Below are positions 5,928 through 9,655 of a stretch of DNA of 9,655 bases, piece by piece. The notes under the pieces were generated by a model, which saw only the letters and a list, made by a program, of their open reading frames with translations, searched no databases and had not been told where the DNA came from. The position numbers and the translations under genes were made by a program. This stretch comes from Pseudomonadota bacterium. GTDB lineage: Bacteria > Pseudomonadota > Gammaproteobacteria > Burkholderiales > Burkholderiaceae_C. The DNA is taken from NCBI GenBank assembly GCA_023438115.1, contig JAEZEB010000022.1, positions 1 to 9,655 of the forward strand, read 5' to 3'. How positions within the stretch are numbered: position 1 is the first letter of the stretch; the number at the start of each line of letters is the position of its first letter.

Positions 5928-5949
5928 CGCCTTTACACCGCCTTTGCGC
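5928..5949 (+). promoter_or_regulatory. 11-bp direct repeat upstream of the FecR-like gene
   Basis: CGCCTTTACAC (5928-5938) is followed directly by CGCCTTTGCGC (5939-5949), matching at 9 of 11 positions. The 11-bp period is about one helical turn, so both copies would face the same side of DNA. TTTACA (5932-5937) inside it might be a -35 box, but no good -10 was found at the right distance. It lies 32 nt ahead of the FecR-like start codon. Its operator nature is speculative. Confidence 0.25.
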
Positions 5950-5980
5950 ACACGCCGCTGGCTCAGGCGTTCAATACCGC

Positions 5981-7645
5981 ATGAGCGCGAGAGACACACG
6001 TGCCGGCGAGCGGGGCTGCCGCCGGTGGAGACCCGGCTTGGCAGCCCTGGCACTGGCTTGCGGCGCGGGCGCCTGGGCGCAGGTGGTCTCGGTGCCGAGC
6101 GCGCACCTGCAGCACGCCGAGGGCACGGTCGCGCACGCGCCGCAAGGCGAGACCGAGTGGCAGGACGTGCAGCCCCGGCGTTTGCTCAAGCGCGGCGACC
6201 GCCTGTGGACCGACCGCGGCTCGCGCGCCGAGCTGCAGGCGGGCGGACACGCGCTGCGCCTCGACGGCGCGACGCAGATCGTGCTGGAGAACGCCAGCGA
6301 CACGGCCACGCAGCTGAGCCTGACGCAGGGCAGCCTCGCGGCCACGGTCACGCGCGCCGATCCCGGCGACACCTTCGAGGTGGGCACGCCCAATCTCGCC
6401 TTCCGCGCCAAGCAGCCGGGCGACTATCGCATCGACGTGGATCCGGCCGGCGGGGTCACGCGCGTCGTGGTGCTCACCGGGGCGGCCGTGGTCTACGGCG
6501 AGCACGGCGAGGTGCTGGAGATGCGCAGCGGCCAGCGCGTGAGTTTCCGCGAGCGCAGCCTCGTGCGGGTGCCACAGAGCGCCTTCCGCACCACCGACGA
6601 TTTCGACCGCTGGGCCGGCGCACGCCGGCGCGGCGAACCCACGGTGCGCATGCCTGAAATCGCGGCGGCGCCCGAGGACCGCAAGCCCACGCCCGTGGAC
6701 AACCGCGGCACCCTCATCATCTCCGGCAGCGCCGCAAGCCTGAAGGCCGCCACGGCCGCGGCAAGAGCTTCCGCCAAGCCGGTGCCCGCGCAGGTGATGC
6801 CCGCGCAGGCCGCGCCCGAGGCGCAGGCGCTGCCGGAAGCCGCGGCCGCGCCCCTGCGCGTGAACGCGCCGGCCATGCAGATGAAGGTGGCGCCGGCGGC
6901 CGTCGTACCCGAAGCATCGGTTGCCCGCGAGGAGGCCGCGGCCCGCGAGCGTGCGCAGGCCGCACGGGAGAGGGAAGAACGCCGGCGCGCCGAAGCCGAG
7001 GAGCAACGGCGGCTTGCGGAGCAGAAGCGCGAGGCGGCGGAACGCCAGGCCGCGGCGAAGCGGGCCGAGCGCGAGAAGCGCGCCGCGGCAGCGGCTGAGG
7101 CGAAGCGCGCGCAGGACCGCAGCCGCGCCAGCGCGGCGCGCAAGGCGGAGGAAGCACGCCGGCAAGCGCAGGCCAGGCGAGAGCAGGAACAGCAGAAGCA
7201 GGCCGCGGCCAAGCGCGCCGGGGAAGAACGCCGGCAGGCCCAGGCGCGCCGCGCCGCCGAGGAAAAGCGACTCGCCGCCGCCCGTGCGGCGGAAGAGAAA
7301 AAGCTCGAAGAAGCGCGCCGCGCGCAGCTCGCCCGCCTGCAGCAGCAGGCGCAGCGCGAGGAGCAGGCGGCGCAGGCCCGGCGCGCGCAGGCCGCACGGG
7401 AAGCCGAGCACGCGCGGCGCGAGCAGCAGCTACGGCGGGAAGAACAGGCGCGCCGGGAAGAACAGGCCCGGCGCGAGGAGCAGGCACGCCGCGAGGAGGA
7501 CTTTCGTCGGCAGCGCACCCTGGCGGATCAATGGCGGCGCGAACAGGAACGCCGCGAGCAGGAAGTGTGGCTGCGCCAGCAACCGGTGCCGGTGCAGCCG
7601 ATGCGGCCGGCGCCCATGGGCGTGCCGGCGCGCAGGATCAGTTGA
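5981..7645 (+). CDS. Exported FecR-domain protein with long Arg/Glu/Ala-rich helix
   Basis: This 554-residue protein starts with a basic N-terminus (RRWRPG) and hydrophobic stretch (LAALALACGAGAWA), a likely Sec signal peptide cut near AWAQ (residue 34). Residues about 48-195 form a FecR-like beta-rich domain: a GTV start, RRLLKRGDRLWTDRGSRAELQ (66-86), a LRLDGATQIVLE strand and a second half ending with SGQRVSF. Family proteins of this kind (FecR/DUF6600-like secreted proteins in Burkholderiales) are mostly uncharacterised. DDFDRWAGAR (206-215) follows. Residues 225-312 are Ala/Pro-rich linker. Residues about 313-532 are an uninterrupted charged Ala/Arg/Glu/Gln helix resembling TolA domain II or a single alpha-helix, including three RREEQA repeats (485-502). 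The end is Pro-rich. The ATG at 5981 has no visible Shine-Dalgarno. There is no TM anchor besides the signal and no FecA/FecI partner nearby. A periplasmic or surface structural role is a guess. Confidence 0.8.
   Translation: MSARDTRAGERGCRRWRPGLAALALACGAGAWAQVVSVPSAHLQHAEGTVAHAPQGETEWQDVQPRRLLKRGDRLWTDRGSRAELQAGGHALRLDGATQIVLENASDTATQLSLTQGSLAATVTRADPGDTFEVGTPNLAFRAKQPGDYRIDVDPAGGVTRVVVLTGAAVVYGEHGEVLEMRSGQRVSFRERSLVRVPQSAFRTTDDFDRWAGARRRGEPTVRMPEIAAAPEDRKPTPVDNRGTLIISGSAASLKAATAAARASAKPVPAQVMPAQAAPEAQALPEAAAAPLRVNAPAMQMKVAPAAVVPEASVAREEAAARERAQAAREREERRRAEAEEQRRLAEQKREAAERQAAAKRAEREKRAAAAAEAKRAQDRSRASAARKAEEARRQAQARREQEQQKQAAAKRAGEERRQAQARRAAEEKRLAAARAAEEKKLEEARRAQLARLQQQAQREEQAAQARRAQAAREAEHARREQQLRREEQARREEQARREEQARREEDFRRQRTLADQWRREQERREQEVWLRQQPVPVQPMRPAPMGVPARRIS
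7433..7498 (+). repeat. Three and a half 18-bp units coding RREEQA
   Basis: Inside the helical region of the FecR-like protein, 18-bp units at 7433, 7451 and 7469 each encode Arg-Arg-Glu-Glu-Gln-Ala, with a partial fourth (RREE, ending 7498). Synonymous changes (GAAGAA versus GAGGAG) separate the copies. This is a coding microsatellite-like expansion that may differ in number between strains. Confidence 0.8.
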
Positions 7646-7898
7646 CGCGGCGGGTGTAGGTCCGCGCGACGGACACCGGCTTGTCTTCCTCGGGGGGCAG
7701 GTAGATCGTGGTGCGGTCGATCTTGGCGTCGAAGGCGGCGATCTCGGCGCTGGCGCAGCGGATGACGGCGCGGTCCAGCGGGTGGCATTGGCGCTGGGAG
7801 AGCTTGCTCAGTTGTTCGGAACGGTCCACAGAGGCACGGACCTGCTGGGGGTCGACCATCAGGGCAAAGGGATTGTTGGCGGCCACCGCTGTCGTCAT
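7638..7898 (-). CDS. Small conserved-looking hypothetical protein (86 aa)
   Basis: This small soluble protein begins MTTAVAANNPFALMVDP and contains RSEQLSKLSQRQCHPLDR (residues 26-43), with Cys38-His39 and Cys48. A helical middle (ASAEIAAFDAKID) and a basic end YTRRVN follow. I recall similar NPFALM...CRPLD-type short proteins as unannotated conserved genes in Burkholderiales, but no function is known to me and I could not check. The start is well supported: AAGGAG (7913-7908) lies 9 nt upstream of the ATG, and no other start codon exists in frame before the preceding stop. It has no signal peptide or membrane segment. Its 3' end overlaps the convergent FecR-like gene by 8 nt, and it is divergent from amn across 172 nt. 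It could be a regulatory small protein; this is not supported beyond its size. Confidence 0.7.
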   Translation of the reverse strand: MTTAVAANNPFALMVDPQQVRASVDRSEQLSKLSQRQCHPLDRAVIRCASAEIAAFDAKIDRTTIYLPPEEDKPVSVARTYTRRVN

Positions 7899-8070
7899 TT
7901 TCTTGAACTCCTTGGATTGCGCGCGCTTGGCGACGTTGTTCTGGATGACGCAGACTGTCGTCCGGAGACGAAAAAACCAAGGTCAGCGGAGTCCGTTACA
8001 CCTTGTAGGACGGTGGCGCACCGACGGCCGGGTTTGCCGGGGATGAGAAGGGGAGTTGCACAATAGGCAC
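7899..8070. promoter_or_regulatory. Divergent intergenic region between the 86-aa gene and amn
   Basis: This 172-nt gap separates divergent genes. It contains the small gene's AAGGAG site at 7908-7913 (minus strand). A short dyad TACA-CCT-TGTA lies at 7997-8007, roughly in the middle, where an operator for both genes could lie. Next to amn, CACAAT (8059-8064) is a 4/6 match to a -10 box, with TTGCCG (8034-8039) as a poor -35 at 19-nt spacing. The frame of the small gene stays open back to a TGA near 7985 but without a usable start codon. Confidence 0.35.
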
Positions 8071-9564
8071 ATGTCGTTCATGCCGCCCCTGATCGAGCCC
8101 ACCTTCCACACGGATCCCGAGAGCGCGCTGGCCCAGGTGCGCGCCATCTACACGCAACAGATCAGCCACCTGCGCGACGCCATGCAGCGCTTCGTGGCGG
8201 GCGAGGAGCTGCCGGGACGCGTGCGCGCCTGCTACCCCTACGTGGCGATCCGCACCGAGAGCGTGGTGCCGCAGTCGGTACTGGAGAAGGCGGGCGTCTC
8301 CTACGGTTTCGTCGCGAGCACGGGGCGCTACGAGACGACGCTGACGCGCCCCGACCTCTACGCCAACTACCTGCTGGAACAGTTCCGCCTGCTGCTGCAG
8401 AACCACGGCGTGCCGCTGGAGGTGGGCACCAGCACCGAGCCGATGCCGATCCACTTCTCCTTCGCGGAGCACGACCACATCGAGGGCAACCTGCCGCAGG
8501 CGCGGCGCGCGATGATGCGCGACCTGTTCGACCTGCCGGACCTGGGCACGATGGACGACGGCATCGCCAACGGCGTGCTGCGCTTCGACCCCGGGCAGGC
8601 GCATCCGCTGTCGCTGTTCACGGCCTCGCGCGTCGACTACTCGCTGCACCGGCTGCGGCACTACACGGGCAGCACGCCCGAGTGGTTCCAGAACTTCGTG
8701 CTGTTCACCAACTACCAGTTCTACATCGACGAGTTCGTGAAGCTGGGGCACGAGGAGATGAACCGGCCCGACAGCGAATACGTCGCCTTCGTGGAACCGG
8801 GCAACGTGGTCACGCGCCGCGTGGGCCTGCCGGCCGAAGACGGAGACCAGTTCGGCGCGCCGCCGCCGCGCCTGCCGCAGATGCCGGCCTACCACCTGAT
8901 CCGGCCCGGCCACGGCGGCATCACCATGGTGAACATCGGTGTCGGGCCCTCCAACGCGAAGAACATCACCGACCATGTCGCGGTGCTGCGCCCGCACGCC
9001 TGGATGATGCTGGGGCACTGTGCGGGGTTGCGCAACAGCCAGCAGCTGGGCGACTACGTGCTGGCCCACGGCTACGTGCGCGAGGACCACGTGCTGGACG
9101 AGGAACTGCCGCTGTGGGTACCGCTGCCGGCGCTGGCGGAGATCCAGGTGGCGCTGGAGCAGGCGGTGGCCGACGTCACGCAGTGCAAGGGCGCGGACCT
9201 CAAGCGCATCATGCGCACGGGCACCGTGGCCAGCACCGACAACCGCAACTGGGAACTGCTCCCCGGCAACGAGCCGCAGCGGCGGTTCTCGCAAAGCCGC
9301 GCGGTCGCCCTGGACATGGAAAGCGCCACCATCGCCGCCAACGGCTTCCGCTTCCGCGTGCCCTACGGCACCCTGCTGTGCGTGAGCGACAAGCCGCTGC
9401 ATGGGGAGATCAAGCTCCCCGGCATGGCCAACACCTTCTACCGCGAGCGCGTCGACCAGCACCTGCGCATCGGCATGCGCGCCATCGAGATCCTGCGCTC
9501 GCAGGGCTCGCAGCGCTTGCACAGCCGCAAGCTGCGGAGCTTCGACGAAGTGGCCTTCCAATGA
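8071..9564 (+). CDS. amn: AMP nucleosidase
   Basis: This 497-residue cytoplasmic enzyme hydrolyses AMP to adenine and ribose 5-phosphate, helping to control the adenylate pool (E. coli Amn is 484 aa). The N-terminal AMP-nucleosidase-specific domain covers about 8-190 (ACYPYVAIRTE at 53-63, GRYETTLTRPDLYANYL at 85-101, PIHFSFAEHDHIEG at 126-139). The C-terminal nucleoside phosphorylase-like domain covers about 275-475, with VNIGVGPSNAKNITDHVA (287-304), RPHAWMMLGHCAGLRNSQ (307-324), the ribose/base-binding DMESATIAANGFR (415-427) and VSDKPLHGEIK (438-448). Asp440 in the last motif corresponds to the proposed catalytic acid of the E. coli enzyme (Asp428, from memory). ATG 8071 was chosen; TTG 8056 and ATG 8080 are also in frame. 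There is no normal Shine-Dalgarno at proper spacing, but a -10-like box lies 7 nt upstream, so a leaderless mRNA is possible. Identification is firm. Confidence 0.95.
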   Translation: MSFMPPLIEPTFHTDPESALAQVRAIYTQQISHLRDAMQRFVAGEELPGRVRACYPYVAIRTESVVPQSVLEKAGVSYGFVASTGRYETTLTRPDLYANYLLEQFRLLLQNHGVPLEVGTSTEPMPIHFSFAEHDHIEGNLPQARRAMMRDLFDLPDLGTMDDGIANGVLRFDPGQAHPLSLFTASRVDYSLHRLRHYTGSTPEWFQNFVLFTNYQFYIDEFVKLGHEEMNRPDSEYVAFVEPGNVVTRRVGLPAEDGDQFGAPPPRLPQMPAYHLIRPGHGGITMVNIGVGPSNAKNITDHVAVLRPHAWMMLGHCAGLRNSQQLGDYVLAHGYVREDHVLDEELPLWVPLPALAEIQVALEQAVADVTQCKGADLKRIMRTGTVASTDNRNWELLPGNEPQRRFSQSRAVALDMESATIAANGFRFRVPYGTLLCVSDKPLHGEIKLPGMANTFYRERVDQHLRIGMRAIEILRSQGSQRLHSRKLRSFDEVAFQ

Positions 9565-9565
9565 A

Positions 9566-9581
9566 CCACCTTGCAGGGTGG
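9566..9581 (+). terminator. Small hairpin after amn
   Basis: CCACC-TTGCAG-GGTGG forms a 5-bp stem starting one base after the amn stop codon. It has no T-run, so it is a weak candidate for 3'-end formation. No other terminator is visible before the window end. Confidence 0.25.
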
Positions 9582-9596
9582 CGGCGGATCCCGTAG

Positions 9597-9655
9597 GTCG
9601 GGGGGCCCCCCGCCCCCCCCCGGCCGCGCCCCGCGAATTCGCCCCGTGCCGGGCG
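9597..9655. other. G/C homopolymer-rich window end, possible contig-end artefact
   Basis: The last ~60 bases contain G6 followed by C6 (9600-9611, a perfect 12-bp palindrome), a run of nine C (9613-9621), further C4 runs and a GAATTC hexamer (9635-9640). No gene, RBS or known repeat is recognised. The composition is unlike the rest of the window, which suggests low-quality consensus at a contig end or a very GC-rich secondary-structure element. Confidence 0.4.

Noticed and set aside
5963..7518. Minus-strand open frames opposite the FecR-like gene
   Set aside because: They are Arg/Ala/Leu low-complexity products caused by the repetitive charged-helix codons on the other strand.
7528..7980. 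150-aa minus-strand frame overlapping the 86-aa gene
   Set aside because: It runs in another frame over the 86-aa gene, has no ribosome binding site and gives a Pro/Arg-rich shadow peptide, whereas the 86-aa frame has AAGGAG correctly placed.
7973..7987. Shared 12-mer CCAAGGTCAGCG at 1904-1915 and near 7976-7987
   Set aside because: It is a short match without further similarity in the flanks. One copy overlaps the stop of the lipoprotein gene, so coincidence is the simplest explanation.
7996..9561. 521-aa minus-strand frame opposite amn
   Set aside because: It has a His/Val/Gln/Arg-rich shadow composition, and amn on the plus strand is unmistakable.

Overview
This is a chromosomal window of about 9.7 kb from a high-GC betaproteobacterium. 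Family Comamonadaceae (Ramlibacter/Variovorax-like) is the most likely source. The basis is GC-rich codon use, a class Ia NrdB tail followed by a lysine/alanine histone H1-like protein ending in an LNPQAAWPFPT-type tail, and a Burkholderiales-type AMP nucleosidase. The taxon is inferred from gene content and style, not from a search.

Left part (1-1910): the 3' end of nrdB (ribonucleotide reductase beta subunit) is followed by a 192-nt gap, a histone H1-like DNA-binding protein with a six-copy 10-residue repeat, a pair of tandem hairpins (the second a classic terminator), and an AlkB-type DNA dealkylating dioxygenase. The alkB stop codon lies inside a 52-bp dyad-symmetric REP-like element that also separates alkB from the convergent operon to its right.

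Middle part (1910-4415, minus strand): a tightly packed three-gene operon encodes an MlaE-family permease, a single-TM MCE/MlaD-family protein with a long helical tail, and a lipoprotein of unknown function. Spacings are 2 nt and a 4-nt GTGA overlap. This looks like a trans-envelope lipid transport cassette, but no ATPase gene is present. Divergent from it, across a 95-nt gap, is glutathione reductase (gor, 4511-5887).

Right part (5888-9655): an exported FecR-domain protein carries a roughly 220-residue Arg/Glu/Ala-rich helix. It overlaps tail-to-tail by 8 nt with a small conserved-looking hypothetical gene (86 aa). AMP nucleosidase (amn) is then transcribed divergently from that small gene. 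The last ~60 bases are an abnormal G/C homopolymer-rich tract that may be a contig-end artefact.

Most genes are housekeeping: nucleotide metabolism (nrdB, amn), redox (gor), DNA repair and packaging (alkB, H1-like). I see no phage, IS, CRISPR, toxin-antitoxin or defence system. The parts least explained by known biology are the ATPase-less MCE operon with its unknown lipoprotein, the FecR/long-helix protein, the 86-aa protein, and the repeat element that supplies the end of alkB.
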